DNA of 64,000 nt from Culex pipiens pallens (GCF_016801865.2 NC_068937.1:11403605-11467604); one strand, 5' to 3'. Positions 45,266 to 56,837 are shown, numbered from the stretch's first letter. Made by a program: numbers and translations. Notes: generated by a model from the sequence alone, not told the origin.

Positions 45266-47330
45266 TGGCAAAAAAAAAAATTCTCAGCTTAAAAAGTTTT
45301 TGAGTAAAACCATTTTTTTTCATTTTTTTTGCTCAAATCGTACCGGTATCTTGGATTTAAACTTTTTATTTTACTTTTTGGTCTGACAGCTCTATCCTAG
45401 ATTTTGGTCTGGACCAAGCAAGGGATTTGACTTGGGTTAAAAATAACAGGAATTTCTTTTTGTTCTATTCAATTAAGAAAAATGGTTTTATTTTATGAAT
45501 TTATATAATTTTTATATTATAGATTTTTTTCCAGACTTGTTTTTTTTATTTTCGTTTTGTTGCTTGGCCCACTTTTAATAATTTGTTTATGATTTCTTAT
45601 TTTTATGATGAGGGTTCCAATGTCCGCCATTTCTCCTCCAGTCCAAATGTGTCCTCTCTGATGACTTTTCAGCACTCTAACCGATCGATTTTTGACAGCA
45701 TTTCAAGAAATTAAATTTAATTATCAATAATATCTACCGGCAAACACCCTTGAACCATTTCAAAACAATTTCAAAAAGTGATTATACGAATCATTCAAAC
45801 AAAGATTTCCACCATTTTTTTAAAGTTTGAGCAATCTTTACAATCTGAAAACATTTGCAATCATTCTCCACATTAGCTTCCAGACACAATCATCCTCACT
45901 CTCTCAAACACTCTTTATTGTTTTTTTTTCTTTGTTTCGTGAGCTCCGCGAGAGAGAGCGCCACTCTCGGCCTGCTTTGCCCACATTCGCAAAACCACTT
46001 TTCGTCCAATCGAACGAACTTTTTAGCTTTTAGCTCAGGTGGTTGGGCGGGCGCGCTGCGATTGCGTGCGCTTGGGTTCGATTCTCGAGGTCAAGTCGAT
46101 TTTTTTTTGGCGAGCGTATGAGCGCGGATTTTTTTTTTGTTGAGATTGTGTTTTTTTTTGTGGATGCAGAATTGCTTTTCAGTGCTCACTTTGATTTTTT
46201 TCGGTTGGCAAATCGGCGTTTGAAAATTTGTGTGTGTGTGTTTTTTTCCATGACGTGGCTGAAGGTTGTCTAAGCTTCGTTTTGTTATGATTCTGGAGGT
46301 TTTTCTTCAATGCCGTTTTTTCGTCGAATTTTGTTTGAGTTGTTTGATTTGCGATGCTGGCTGCACTCGATGTTGGGTTGATTCTGGTCCGGACTCCGAC
46401 GTTGAGTTATTTTTAGATTGTTTACATTATTGTTGTTGTTGTCAGAATTATTTTTACTGAATTCTATATTGTGAATATAAACATTTTCAACATTTTTTTC
46501 TCGGAATAGCATAGCATAGCATTGGTTTTGTAATGATTTTAATTATCAATGTAATATCTATGTGTTCAGTATTTTTTTTGTATTTTTCCAATTACAATTA
46601 AATTATGGTGACATATTTAAGTGTTTGCTTGTTTGTTTTCTAAACTTACATCGAATGTCACCTGATTTTTTATGTACACAGTTGTTCTCTTTTTATGTCA
46701 TTGGAGTAATGCAGATTTTTTTTCTCTGGATTTGTTATTTTTTATTATAATTTAATTATCAATCTGATGACATTGATTATGATGAAATTTGTGCTTAAAA
46801 ATGTTTTTTTTTCGAAAATAGTATTTTTTACAATTTTTACATAGAAATATTAACTACTCAATGTTTTTTTGAAAATAAAATAAATTAATTCACTCTGAAC
46901 TAAAAACTCTTCAACATTCTATAAATTTTAGTTTGTAATTTGTTTGATTTATATTGCTTTTAAATGCTCATGAATCATTTTGTGTTTTTTGAAACAATCT
47001 AGTCAAAATAGCCTAATTTAAAATTAGTTAGAATTAGTTTGCTAGCTTTTTTTTTATTTATTTATTGTAGGTCTTAATTGTAACACGGAGAGGTAATCCA
47101 TCGCCATTTTTTAAACTTAATTATGAAACAGCTAAATTTGTAAGCATCAACAACAACTTTTAGCTAGATCAGAAGCAAATTTAGCTGCTTCAACAAAAAT
47201 CTTTGTAGACTGAAAAAAAAATCCTGTTTTTGGCGATGGATCACCTTTGCCGTAAATATAAATCGCAGTAGTTGGTATTTTTTTTTCGCTGTAATTCTTC
47301 TTTTTTCAAAGTAGATCAAATTCAAGACAT
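45266..47330. other. AT-rich stretch without a recognised gene
   Basis: T-rich sequence with short frames only. A tRNA-like SINE head at 46027-46095 and a short (GCATA)n tract near 46507 are the only structures seen. Confidence 0.4.
46027..46095 (+). mobile_element. tRNA-derived SINE head
   Basis: TAGCTCAGGTGGTTGGG is a near-consensus pol III A box and TTGGGTTCGATTCTCGAG a near-consensus B box, with tRNA-like spacing. A T-rich tract follows instead of a processed tRNA 3' end. Confidence 0.6.
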
Positions 47331-47344
47331 TCTTTTTTTCAAGG

Positions 47345-48027
47345 CGAGACTAGCTGTGTTGAGACAAAATTAAGACAAGTGTTGAATATCTAATTGAAAA
47401 CGGAGCAATTCCCTTCTGAGCGGGGAGTTGATTTTAATAAAAAATTAGAGTGGGTGTTTGTAGTAACTTGACATTAAGACTTAGACAGTTTAGGCAAGGA
47501 CAGTTTTACGAAACGAAACTGCAAGTTTTGCATCGCAGGACAATTGAATGAGGTTGGGCTTTCCGTTTTGTTTTGGGAAAAATAAAAATTTCAGCAGCTG
47601 GTTTTTGGAAACTCTGCGAATGTAAGTCACTGATGGCAGCGCTAAAACAAATGGCCATCAAAATTGAAACAATCCAAGGTCAATGCGAAGGAATTTTCAC
47701 CTCCTTCTGTGTTATGCAAAAAGAAGTAAACTATCTCAAAAATAAGCGAGAGTCAGTGTGTAATCGATGAAAATCTAAAACTAATCAACCAAGAGTTGAT
47801 ATTTCTGAATAAAAAATAAATACCCATAATAGACAAACTGTGTTGAGACAAAAATAAGACAAGTGTTGAATATTTAATTGAACTTTAACATCATGTTGTT
47901 GGTTGCAAAAGGAGCAATTTCCCTTCTGAGCGGGGAGTTGATTTTAATAAAAACTAGAGTGGTGTTGTAGTAACGCGAATTTAAGACTTAGACAGTACGA
48001 AACAAAGCTGCAATTCATCTCAGGACA
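47345..48027 (+). mobile_element. LTR-like fragments (GTGTTGAGACAAAATTAAGAC family)
   Basis: Two related blocks, 47345-47610 and about 47835-48070, share GTGTTGAGACAAAA-TAAGAC, CTTCTGAGCGGGGAGTTGAT, TTAAGACTTAGACAGT and GGACAATTGAATGAG. Between them lies a short decayed frame (about 47573-47770). These are solo or truncated LTR pieces. Confidence 0.55.
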
Positions 48028-48661
48028 ATTGAATGAGAGTAGGTTGGGCGTTCCCTTTGGTTTTGGTAGTAATAAAAATTTAAGCGGCTTATTTTTAACA
48101 TTTGAAAACGTGAGAGACTGAGAGAGAAGTTTTTGTTTGTTCGCAAGATGAATCGACATAATAAAGACATCAATCGTGGAGACTGCACCTTAACAACGAG
48201 AGACATTTCAGACAAAAGACATGAGACACTGATTTAGGTGGCGCCCGCTAGGCGCCCCATCGTCAAAATATTGCTAGAAAAGGGAGCACTTTGTGGGACA
48301 ATTTTACGAAATCAAGATCAATTTTCTCCGCTGAGTGAGCTGTTTCTATAAAAATTAGAGTGGTTGTAATGAAATTTGAGCTGTGAGCTTTCTTTTTCTC
48401 GGGTTGTGCTTGAATGACAGCTAGAGATGTGAGCAGTAATTTGGAAATGAAAGGGAAACTAAAAAGAGAGATGCGTGATTTTGACAGGTACAAAAAAAAA
48501 GAGAAATTCACTTTGTTTACTTTGAGGCTTCGCAAGATGAATCGACATAATAAAGACATCAACCGTGGAGGTCCTGGTCGAGAAGACTGAGTCTACCGTT
48601 TAGACATTTAGACCGAGAGCAATTGTTGAAATATTCTCAACAGTAACAAGTTCAGCCCGCG
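48028..48661 (+). mobile_element. Composite LTR, copy 1 of a direct-repeat pair
   Basis: This 0.63-kb block recurs at 49337-49968. Landmarks are TGAGAGTAGGTTGGGCG, GGTGGCGCCCGCTAGGCGCC, GTGGGACAATTTTACG, TCGGGTTGTGCTTGAATGAC, GATGAATCGACATAATAAAG and ACAAGTTCAGCCCGCG. The 40-base block around GATGAATCGACATAATAAAG, which holds an AATAAA signal, occurs twice inside each copy about 385 bases apart. Confidence 0.7.
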
Positions 48662-48662
48662 G

Positions 48663-48929
48663 GAAGACACTAAGCGTGTTCTCGACGGCGTTAAGTCTGA
48701 TCTAGGTCGTCAAATTGTTCTCACTACGGAGCTGATCAGGCGGTACCACGACCGGTACCCGATCACATTAACGCGGGAAAATGTTGCTGTCAGGATGAAA
48801 GCTATTGAGGGCATCATTCCAGAGGAGAATATTCGCCTAAAGATCATTATCCGACAGGCAGCTCTGTCTGGCTTGACGTGCATTACCACCATCAAAAAGG
48901 TAAGGATGCACGGCTCGATTTTCCGTTAG
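48663..48929 (+). pseudogene. Unrecognised coding family, copy A (fragment)
   Basis: An open frame of about 88 codons directly follows the LTR-like block, without its own ATG, and ends at TAG (48927). Its central part (LTTELIRRYHDRYPITLT, VRMKAIEGIIPEENIRLK, RQAALSGLTCITTIKK) is matched codon for codon by the frame at 57732-58028. Most differences between the two are at third positions. I do not recognise the protein; a retroelement structural protein or an endogenised viral gene are both possible. Confidence 0.5.
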
Positions 48930-49114
48930 CTAGGGTTTTTGGCTTATTCCCACATCAACCGTAAAGGGGAGCCAACCAACAAGATCATCAGGGGAGCGTC
49001 AACAACATGCATCAATTTAACAACAAGATTAGTAATAAAAAAAAGTTTTCTATTAATATAAAAAAATAATAATAATAAAATACTTATTCTTCTTTAAAAT
49101 GGCCCACAAATGCC

Positions 49115-49345
49115 ATGGAAGAAATTGATTCTAACATAAAAACCTTGAAAAAAAAATTAGAAACACTTGAAAAATATCCTTTTAGGAAATTTTTATCTCA
49201 AACATTATTATTGAAAAAACAAGTAGCCAAGGATTGTTACTTGGACATAGAAAAATTACTTCTCATTAACGAAGCGAAAATTGAGCTAAGTAAACTCAAT
49301 TTTTATATAAAAGCTTCCCGAAACATTTTCCAAAAAATCGAATGA
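49115..49345 (+). CDS. Small retroelement leader ORF c, 76 aa
   Basis: This Lys/Leu-rich, helical-looking product (LKKKLETLEKYPFRKF, KQVAKDCYLDIEKLLLINEA, IELSKLNFY-KASRNI) recurs at 59391-59606 and, broken, at about 51231-51440. It lies just before sequence resembling an LTR or gag start in each case. A coiled-coil or nucleic-acid-binding role is possible; function unknown. Confidence 0.5.
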   Translation: MEEIDSNIKTLKKKLETLEKYPFRKFLSQTLLLKKQVAKDCYLDIEKLLLINEAKIELSKLNFYIKASRNIFQKIE

Positions 49346-49968
49346 GAGTAGGTTGGGCGATCGCTCGGTTTTGGGACTAATAAAAAATTAAGCGGCTTAT
49401 TTTCAACATTTGAAAACGTGAGAGACTGACAGAGGTTTTTGATTGTTCGCAAGATGAATCGACATAATAAAGACATCAATCGTGGAGACAGCACCTTAAC
49501 AACGAGAGACATTTCAGACGTGAGACACTCATTTAGGTGGCGCCCGCTAGGCGCCCCATCGTCAAAATATTGCTGGAAAAAGGAGCACTTTGTGGGACAA
49601 TTTTACGAAATCAAGATCAATTTTGTCCGCTGAGTGAGCTGTTTCTATAAAAATTAGAGTGGTTGTAAATTTGCGCTGTGAGTTTTCTTTTTCTCGGGTT
49701 GTGCTTGAATGACAGCGGCAGAGATGTGAGCAGTGATTTGGGAATGAAAGGGAAACTAAAAAGAGAGATGCGTGATTTTGACAGGCACGAAAAAAAGGGA
49801 AATTCACTTTGTTTACTTTGGGGTTTCGCAAGATGAATCGACATAATAAAGACATCAACCGTGGAGGTACTGTTCGAGAAGACTGAGGTTTCCGTAAGTT
49901 ATTTAGACATTTAGACTGAGAGCAATTGTTGAAATTTTCTCAACAGTAACAAGTTCAGCCCGCGATAG
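49337..49968 (+). mobile_element. Composite LTR, copy 2 of a direct-repeat pair
   Basis: It matches 48028-48661 throughout with small differences. Together the pair brackets a 0.68-kb remnant, suggesting a heavily deleted element. The right end (CAGCCCGCG) is followed by a different leader (ATAGTGGGTCAGATTTATCA), which is also found after the LTR 3' end at 56815. Confidence 0.7.
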
Positions 49969-50324
49969 TGGGTCAGATTTATCAAGTGCTCAAAATGTTA
50001 AAATGTGCAACTAATAAAACTCCGTAAGAGTTGTTGTATGGGAAATTATGCAACAGTCCATCTGAGTTGCAAGGAGAAACGGAAATATGTCCGCGCGCGA
50101 CAGTTTGTTAAAATCCAAACAAAAACGAATTTAAAAATAACATTGACACGAACAAAAGCAATCGTTATAATATTAACGATTTGATTTTAATCAAAAAAGA
50201 AACCACTTCCAAATTGGAACCAACATTCGAAGTTAGATTAAAAAAAAAAGTACACTCATTTAACGAATTCCCAGCCAGTCAGTCGTGAAGCTCCGAACTA
50301 ATAAGTGATAGTCCCAAACCCAGA
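49969..50324 (+). mobile_element. Retroelement leader sequence
   Basis: ATAGTGGGTCAGATTTATCA, ACTCCGTAAGAGTTGTTGT and CAGTCCATCTGAGTTGCAAG are shared in the same order with 56811-57240. The copy here lacks the small ORF found at 56838, by an internal deletion. Confidence 0.6.
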
Positions 50325-50426
50325 ATGGGAAACGAAACGTCGAAGGAAGATAATGTGAAGCAGATCGGTGCCCAACAGGTCACCGTAATCGAGAATCAAG
50401 AGGTGCACACGGAAACCCTACCATAG
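50325..50426 (+). pseudogene. Small leader ORF b (N-myristoyl type), truncated copy, 33 aa
   Basis: It starts MGNETSKE, a good N-myristoylation signal (Gly2, Ser6), and contains QQVTVIENQEVHTETL, which is repeated exactly in the frame at 58268-58507. A stop follows at once and the membrane segment present in the other copies is missing. Confidence 0.55.
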
Positions 50427-52042
50427 ATGACATCCATCGTAGATTATTGGAGAGGACTGTTAAGGACTTTACAGAGTATGCACGGACATTACAAGGATCA
50501 ACATTGACATAATAACACGACGTGCGGACCCGAAAGCAGCATGAAGAAAAAAAAAACTCAAAAAGTGCTATTATTAAGCAAAGATGTAAAGACCTTTCCA
50601 AGAGATGAATGCACATAAGTGTAAAATCTCTCTAATACAATAAAAAAAAACATCAAATTGATGATTATTCTTAGCAATGTAGCTGTACACTTCGCGTTAA
50701 CAAATATTTAAAATGTATAAACAATATTCACGTGTTCAAGCAATAAAAATGGCTAGGTCAATAGCCAATCGACACGAAGTGATAACAAATAAACAATAAA
50801 TGCAGATAATTTGCGATAAACTACGATGAAATTTTCAAAAGAATCAAAATGAAGAAAAATATAACTCAAGCTCTAATAGACCTGAAAAAAGGACAAGAGG
50901 AAAAATAGCAGTGAATATAGCCAACAACAATTTAAAAAAAAATTACTACGTAAACACCTGGCAACATTGGAAAACGGCAAAGTGATGTGTAATAAGTATA
51001 TAACTAAAATCATCGTATTGAAACCGGAAGTGATTAAAAGGGAAAACATTACAAAAATGACAGCTAAAATATTGCCTTCGACGCATATCCTTACGCGGTG
51101 TTTCTACCCGGACTCAACATCGGTGATCTTCAAGAAGGGGAGCGCACATAAGTGATGGATCAACCCAATTTTCAATCAACAAGATAAGTAATAATTTTTG
51201 TATTTTTTTATAGTTCAGAATATTTTTTATGGAAAACTAGACATAAACTTAAAAACCTTACAAAAAATTCTTGAAACCTTGGAAAAAAATCCTTATAGGA
51301 ATTTTTTATCCAAAACCCTTATTTTAAAAAGTCAAGTCAAAAGTCAATATTGAAAAAATCTTCTCATTAATGAAGAGAAGATTGAGTTAAATAAACTCAA
51401 TTTCTACATTAAAGCATCTCGAAAGACTTTAAAAAAAAAATCGAAAATTTTATCAATCTTCAATTAGATAACAAACAAATAAGCGTCGGTTGTGGGAACG
51501 GTCGGTTCCATCACAACCCGAGAAGCAGGCCCTAAATGAAAATACCCCGGATCACGTGAGCACATCATAACCACATTAACCCAGGAAGCATTGCCCATGG
51601 ATCACGTGAGCGCACTATATTTTTGTTTCCTCGGCCTCAAGATAAACAAATAAGTTAGAAAAAGTCAGGAAAAAATGCGTGAAATTACAAAATTTGTTAA
51701 ATTTAAATAACAACAAGTAAAATAACGAGAGATTTAATGACACTGGATCAGTACTTTGAAAGTCTGACAAAAATTATAAAAAATTTGTCAAAGGAGATAT
51801 AAAGATAAAACGAGAGTTGAAAAATTGGAAAAAGCGAAGCAAATATATGATTTAGCATTAACTGAGACCGAACTCGGTAAAGAGTCAGACCAAGAAAAAT
51901 TATTTAAAAAATTACGATACATACACGGAGAAGTATATACAAAATAAACAGCGAGGCTCGATAAAAATATTGAACCATTTTCTTTTAAGAATTTTGGTAA
52001 AAGTTATAATAACCTTGAATGATTTATATAAAAAAGGTAAAA
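50427..52042 (+). mobile_element. Decayed retroelement interior
   Basis: This stretch holds pieces colinear with 58500-59640: the AAAAAGTGCTATTATTAAGC spacer, a gag-like tail (CTGGCAACATTGGAAAACGG, GTGATGTGTAATAAGTATAT) and a broken copy of small ORF c (51231-51440). No intact gene is seen. Confidence 0.5.
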
Positions 52043-52400
52043 ATGGCGACTGCTTTAGAACGACGTGACGGTTCTCCGAGCGGGGCAATCAACTGTCGAT
52101 GAAGCTGTGTTTGTTCAATTTATGAACAACCGTTTAACTGGTGCCGCTCGCGGTGAGTTAACGGGAATAGCTACCATTATAGAGGCACGGAATACTCTAA
52201 GATCCCGATTTGGGATTAAATTAACACCAGTAGCCGTGACAGCCGAATTGAGGGCACTTAAACAAAAGGGCAAATCATTGGTAGATTTCAGCTCAGAAAT
52301 TGAAAAAGTAGCTACAAAATTGTCGGCCGCGTGGGTAAATAAGCATCCGGAGCTTTTCCCCACGGAAGCAGCTACACGACCCACAGTACAACCTATTTTT
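52043..52400 (+). pseudogene. gag-like fragment, frameshifted
   Basis: A start (MATALERRDG) is followed after a frame change at about 52064 by FMNNRLTGAARGEL, ARNTLRSRFGIKL and LKQKGKSLVDFSSEIEKVA. This pattern parallels the gag frame at 63592 (LKLKAAARIKRI, LIREFGIKT, LEQGFHETFKSYANRI), as expected for a Ty3/gypsy-type capsid region. It breaks off into LTR sequence at about 52410. Confidence 0.6.
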
Positions 52401-52409
52401 TATTGTGTA

Positions 52410-52500
52410 TTGAAATTTGACTGTGAGTTTTCTTTTTCCCGGGATGTGCTTGAATGACAGCGGTAGAGATGTGAGCAGTGATTTGGAAATGAAAGGGGAG
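52410..52500 (+). mobile_element. LTR fragment (GTGCTTGAATGACAGC family)
   Basis: The sequence GTGAGTTTTC to GAAATGAAAGGGGA matches the middle of the LTRs at 48276 and 49579. Confidence 0.7.
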
Positions 52501-53027
52501 TAAATAGCACCTCTCGCTTGGGCTCGAAATAGCCTTGTACGGAATCTAAGTCATGAACGATGAAGTCGGGACGTGATATTAATTTATGTCCCAACTCTTT
52601 GAGGTTCTAAGTTAGACTCCGTACATGGCGAGCCTCTCCATTAAATGTAAATGGATAACTAAATGGTGAATTTTGTGTTAGAGAGCAGACCGGCGTAAAT
52701 ACCTAACAAATTTTGTGATAGTGAGCAGTGAACATTAGTGACATAGATGACATAATGGGAAAACCGCAATCAAAAGCGCAGTCGACTGGCGACCCACAAA
52801 TCGCCATAATAAACGTGCTGGAACAACACTCAATATATCACGAGCAGCAAACGTTGCTGCTGTGGGTATTGCTCGGAATTGTTCATGACTTAGATTCCGT
52901 ACAGCCTTCTTTAAGTTTTAAGTACGATAGATAAATTCATTCTTGGCTGAACTTGAAGCAACCAACATCGTCTCGTAACTACTATTGAAGAAGCCCATTG
53001 AGATGTAATAACAAGTCTTTAAAGGAG
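52501..53027. other. Stretch without a recognised gene
   Basis: It contains short direct echoes (ACAAATTTTGTGATAGTGAG, GACTTAGATTCCGTAC and its inverse GTACGGAATCTAAGTC near 52537). These inverted 16-mers, about 340 bases apart, suggest a rearranged element. No ORF is supported. Confidence 0.35.
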
Positions 53028-53240
53028 ATTTGTACGAAAGAGAGATGCGCGATTTTGAGAAGCACGGAAAAAGGGAAATTCAATTTGTTGACTTTGTGGT
53101 TTCGCAAGATGAATCGACATAATAAAGACATCAACCGTGGAGATTCTGGTCGCGAAGACTGGGACTACCGTTTAGACATATAGACATTTAGACCGAGAGC
53201 AATTGTTGAAATATTCTCAACAGTAACAAGTTCAGTCCGC
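53028..53240 (+). mobile_element. LTR fragment, 3' half
   Basis: It runs from GAAAGAGAGATGCGCGATTT through GATGAATCGACATAATAAAG to ACAAGTTCAGTCCGC, matching the right part of the LTR at 49579-49968. Confidence 0.7.
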
Positions 53241-53740
53241 TGGAAGTCCGCTTCGCTCATCAGATAAACTTGAGTGCACTTTAGATTGTGGTAATATTCC
53301 TCGGGCGAGACCCCCTGGTCTGCGCCCACAGCTAGAGGACTGTAGCGTACCAGATGTAACATATCGAATTATCCTTATCCTTGGATTCTCATAAATCCTT
53401 TCCAAAGCTTACTCAAATTCCATTACATAACTTAAGCTATTATCCGCATTCTTCCTTCTGAGACCTTCTTTGCATACCCACACACGACGACACTCAAGTA
53501 ATAAACAGAACCTTTTCCTCATAACCATGACCCCCTTTGTTATTGCAACCAAATGTTAACGCTGCGCTGACTCTTCAAGTACAGCGCATTTGTTTAAACT
53601 CTGGCCACATGTTTGAACAACATGTCGAAGCCAGCCAACGCTTGCGCTAGGTTTCCCAAACTCTAAGCTCAGAATAAAATATCATTCAAGTCTGAACCTC
53701 TGCAGAACACAGTTATTCATATCACAACCCCTAACACGAT

Positions 53741-54205
53741 AATTTCGAAACATCTTCCCTTCTACCATGGACGTTTTATAACTGGCGTAAACCCAAAACA
53801 TCGAACAGACGAACATCCGTTGCACCCGATCACGCCACGCGCCTAGAATGACATTTCATAATTAGGACGCATATTAATACTCAGCTACCAGCCAGAGGAA
53901 GCCATTCTGTTTTAGGAGTTTGATTCGCCAGGAGCATCAGTCTACCGGCTTGGACCTTCTAACCATCAGGATCAACGTTCATCGTTCATCAAGTTGCAAG
54001 AATACTACAAGTCTACAACACCAGCCATCGAGCATCAAATACTACAAGTCTACAATACTAGCCAATGAGCATCAAATCAAAAGTGAAAGTGAATTAGTTT
54101 AAGTTACGTGAATGAATTCTTTTTTAAAAACCCTGTAAGGGTTCAGAATTTATAACTGGCGCCAGATAAACCGAGCTATTAGCGATCGGGCCCACGCTGA
54201 CCGCC
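53741..54205 (+). mobile_element. LTR plus leader, second family, copy 1
   Basis: It is colinear and nearly identical with 60215-60633. Features are a TATTAATA/TATAAATA-type box near 53872, GGAGTTTGATTCGCCAGGAG, and an end at TTTATAAC followed by TGGCGCCAGATAAACC, which is primer-binding-site-like. A unit of about 45 bases (ACTACAAGTCTACAA...GAGCATCAAAT) is duplicated at 53994-54077 here but single in the other copy. Confidence 0.7.
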
Positions 54206-54436
54206 GCAAATAATGCTGGAAACGGCGCCGGACATTCAGCACAAGATCTAAATGCTCTTCGAGCAGCATCAGAAAACCGACTTCAACTAATTGAGACAGC
54301 AATTGCACCTGTAATAGTCTGAACACCACTGCATTCCCAACATACCCTTTCACACTTAATTTCCATTTTTATTACCATGCCCGGACCTCGCACAACAAGA
54401 CCAGGTTTTGTCTTTCAAAACACAAACCCTGCCTGG
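54206..54436 (+). pseudogene. gag-like N-terminal fragment
   Basis: A plus-strand frame through 54181-54320 (AAN-AGNGAGHSAQDLNALRA-type wording, then NRLQLIETAIAPV) follows the leader directly and breaks off. It may be the start of the gag of the second LTR family. Confidence 0.35.
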
Positions 54437-54847
54437 CTGTAGAGCCCACACACAGTTAGAACCACTTGGCGCAAGCATAATTGCTGATGCTTGCGTATAG
54501 CCTTTTTCGAACCATATTTCGGTTCATCGACAATTGGCCGGGACGCTGACTCCTGCTGAGCCAGCGCAAGGGTTCAACCCAGTACAAGCCAACTCCAGAA
54601 GTCCATACTGTAGCACGAAAGTGTCACCACAAATTTGACTAGTATAAATACCCGAGTTCAAATAAACAAAAATCAGTCTTTTCGGCTGGAACATCAAGGC
54701 GACTTGTCTACTTTATTTCGAGCTCCGAGCTGGTTACTGCTCCTCGCAGTCTACCACACCTCGGATAGCTTTTAATGCAAAGAAAGTCCCTGCAGGTTTC
54801 CCCGCGGTTCTTACGCCTCGCACTGTCGAACGTTTTGAGATATTATA
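54437..54847 (+). mobile_element. LTR of a tRNA-Arg-primed (mdg1/412-like) element
   Basis: It starts near TGTAGAGCCC. AGTATAAATACCCGAG (54640) gives a TATA box and CAAATAAACAAA (54660) a polyadenylation signal. It is followed directly by TGGCGACCGTGACAG (54848), complementary to an arginine tRNA 3' end, the primer type used by mdg1/412 elements. The left boundary is uncertain. Confidence 0.65.
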
Positions 54848-54880
54848 TGGCGACCGTGACAGAACGTGTGAAGTGACAAA

Positions 54881-55027
54881 ATGAAGGAGTACATATCTAG
54901 AGTCCAAGCAAAAGACTATGATTTACTCTGGCAAATTGAACTCAAAAGAAGAAGTTTGATGGAAAAATTTAGTGACAATAAGAAAACGAGTGACTTACAG
55001 AAGAAAAAACAGCAAATTAAAAAGTGA
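54881..55027 (+). CDS. Small leader ORF a, 48 aa
   Basis: It lies 18 bases past the primer-binding site. It encodes a basic peptide with DYDLLWQIELKRRSLMEKF, related to the 30-residue frame at 56838 (DYNLLWKLELVRRTVIQKL) in another element. Conservation of the DY-LLW--EL-RR pattern between elements with different LTRs suggests a translated peptide. Function unknown. Confidence 0.5.
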   Translation: MKEYISRVQAKDYDLLWQIELKRRSLMEKFSDNKKTSDLQKKKQQIKK

Positions 55028-55139
55028 AAAAAAAAATTGAGAGGATTTGTTTCTCAAGAACAAAATTTTGTTTTTAAAAAAACTACGTGCCGCAGATCAA
55101 AAGACAAAAGTGTGAAAAAAATAACATTTTAAGTTAACG

Positions 55140-55400
55140 ATGGGTACTGAACAAAGTACACCAAAGCCGCCCTTATTGCATGAGGAGACAATACGCATCA
55201 TAAACGCGAATGTGCTGCAAACAGCACACTTGGAAAAAAGTGCGAGCGCGACAACGGTGTTAGCATATGCAGCTGTAGCAGTAATTTTTATTACGCTCGC
55301 ATATGTGCTATATCGTGCCATAATTAAGTTCGAACGGATGAGAACAGAGGACAGACTACGAAGAGTAGTATCGCTCTCAAGCATCGTAACGCAAAAGTGA
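55140..55400 (+). CDS. Small leader ORF b, 86 aa, predicted N-myristoylated membrane protein
   Basis: The intact frame begins MGTEQSTPKPP (Gly2, Ser6: fits N-myristoylation). A predicted helix spans about residues 39-60 (TVLAYAAVAVIFITLAYVLY), followed by a basic tail (KFERMRTEDRLRR). It sits downstream of small ORF a in the mdg1-like leader. The MG-E-S start recurs at 50325; a membrane-spanning version in another element is at 58268-58507. I infer a membrane-anchored accessory protein; it is not a recognised family. Confidence 0.55.
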   Translation: MGTEQSTPKPPLLHEETIRIINANVLQTAHLEKSASATTVLAYAAVAVIFITLAYVLYRAIIKFERMRTEDRLRRVVSLSSIVTQK

Positions 55401-55440
55401 AGTGGTGATTAAGAAAGAACAATAAGTTTCGATTAAAAAT

Positions 55441-55744
55441 TATATTAGAGAAGACCAACTTAATTTCTTAATTAAAACAGCAAGAGAAATTTATTACAAA
55501 ATAGAAAATTTTATAAATTTACGTTTGAAAACTTCTAAAACAAAAAGACTATCGTTTAAAACAATAGTCAAAATAATTATAATCTTAAGAAAGTACAAAA
55601 AAAAACACTTTTCAAAAAATCGAAGACTTTATTACACTTCGATTAAATCAAAAACAAACAAAGCGATTGTCTTTTAAGACAGTCGCAAAAATCATAATTA
55701 TTTTTTATCGGTCAATCATTGCAATAAGAAGCAAAGAAATGACT
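55441..55744 (+). pseudogene. Decayed retroelement coding stretch with duplicated helical segments
   Basis: Two related blocks (55470-55540 and 55610-55700) encode broken KFYKIENFINLRL-like and FIT-LRLNQKQT-like segments. They resemble the end of small ORF c and the sequence after it at 59620-59740, including CAATAAGAAGCAAAGAAATG. Confidence 0.4.
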
Positions 55745-55965
55745 TCTTGAAGATCAATTTTGTTCGCTGGGAGAGCTGTTTCTATAAAAATTAGAGTGGT
55801 TGTAAATTTGAGCTGTGAGTTTTCTTTTTCTCGGGTTGTGCTTGAATGACAGCGGCAGAGATGTGAGCAGTGATTTGGAAAATGAAAGGGAAACTAAAAA
55901 GAGAGATGCGTGATTTTGACAGGTACGAAAACAAGGGAAATTCACTTTGTTGACTTTCAGTCCAC
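55745..55965 (+). mobile_element. LTR fragment, 5' half
   Basis: It runs from AGATCAATTTTGTTCGCTGG to GGGAAATTCACTTTGTTGAC, matching 49612-49810. Confidence 0.7.
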
Positions 55966-56655
55966 AAAGTGCCTCTGACCAGTACGGTTGTGTTTACCGG
56001 ATCAGCTAAAATATATAAGCAGCGTAAAAGTGGACAGCGTTGCCCATCAAAGTGCGAACGTTAGCAAAATTAAACCAAACGAGTGAACAGACCAAGTGCA
56101 TAGTGAAACCGTAAACCGCGAAATGGTCCCTGACGGGGGCACATCACCATGGGGCCCCCCAACGAGGGGCAAAATATTAATTATCGAAAGGAATGACCAG
56201 ATCGACCCACAAAAGATGAATATGAATGATATCTCGCGGAAGATGCAAAGATAAAGGAATTGCAATACCAAAAATTAAATCTAGAAAACAGTCAGTTGAC
56301 CCAAAAAAACTTGAGCCTTCAATTAAAAATGGAAGAAATGAATATCGAAATGGATAATTCTAATAACCAAATCATATTATCACCACCAAGAAAACAAAAA
56401 AAAAAGATAAAAAATAAAAAAGGTTGGTTTTATCAGACCAAGAGGATGACGAATCAATTTAAAATAACATAACAATATGACAACACAACATACAAGTCGT
56501 CACGTACAGTCAACCAGCGCGGTTCGTCTTTCATCCGAACTCCAGAGCCACCGAGGACTCATCTAACCATAATTGGCGAAGCGATGAAGTGAAGACCTTT
56601 TCAAGAGAAGAATGCACACAAGTTTAAAATCTCTCTAATTCAATAAAAAAAAAAA
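55966..56655 (+). pseudogene. Promoter-like start and decayed coiled-coil ORF
   Basis: ATATATAAGCAGCG at 56013 is TATA-like. A frame opening at 56123 is broken, and a 70-residue frame at 56260-56472 has a Gln/Leu/Glu-rich coiled-coil look (LNLENSQLTQKNLSLQLK) followed by a basic run (RKQKKKIKNKKG). An AATAAA-like run ends it near 56642. It may be the start of a retroelement; I do not recognise the family. Confidence 0.4.
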
Positions 56656-56810
56656 ACTTTGTTGACTTTGGGGTTTCGCAAGATGAATCGACATAATAAA
56701 GACATCAACCGTGGAGGTCCTGATCGAGAAGACTGAGACTTCCGTTTAGACGTTTAGACCGAGAGCAATTGTTGAAATATTCTCAACAGTAACAAGTTCA
56801 GCCCGCGATA
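56656..56810 (+). mobile_element. LTR fragment, 3' end
   Basis: It runs from ACTTTGTTGACTTTGGGG through GATGAATCGACATAATAAAG to ACAAGTTCAGCCCGCG, and is followed by the ATAGTGGGTCAG leader. Confidence 0.75.
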
Positions 56811-56837
56811 GTGGGTCAGATTTATCAAATGCTCAAA

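Noticed and set aside
46507..46524. (GCATA)n tract as the tail of a second copy of the 31-kb retroposon
   Set aside because: No neighbouring sequence matches the retroposon body and no target duplication is seen; a chance short repeat is as likely.
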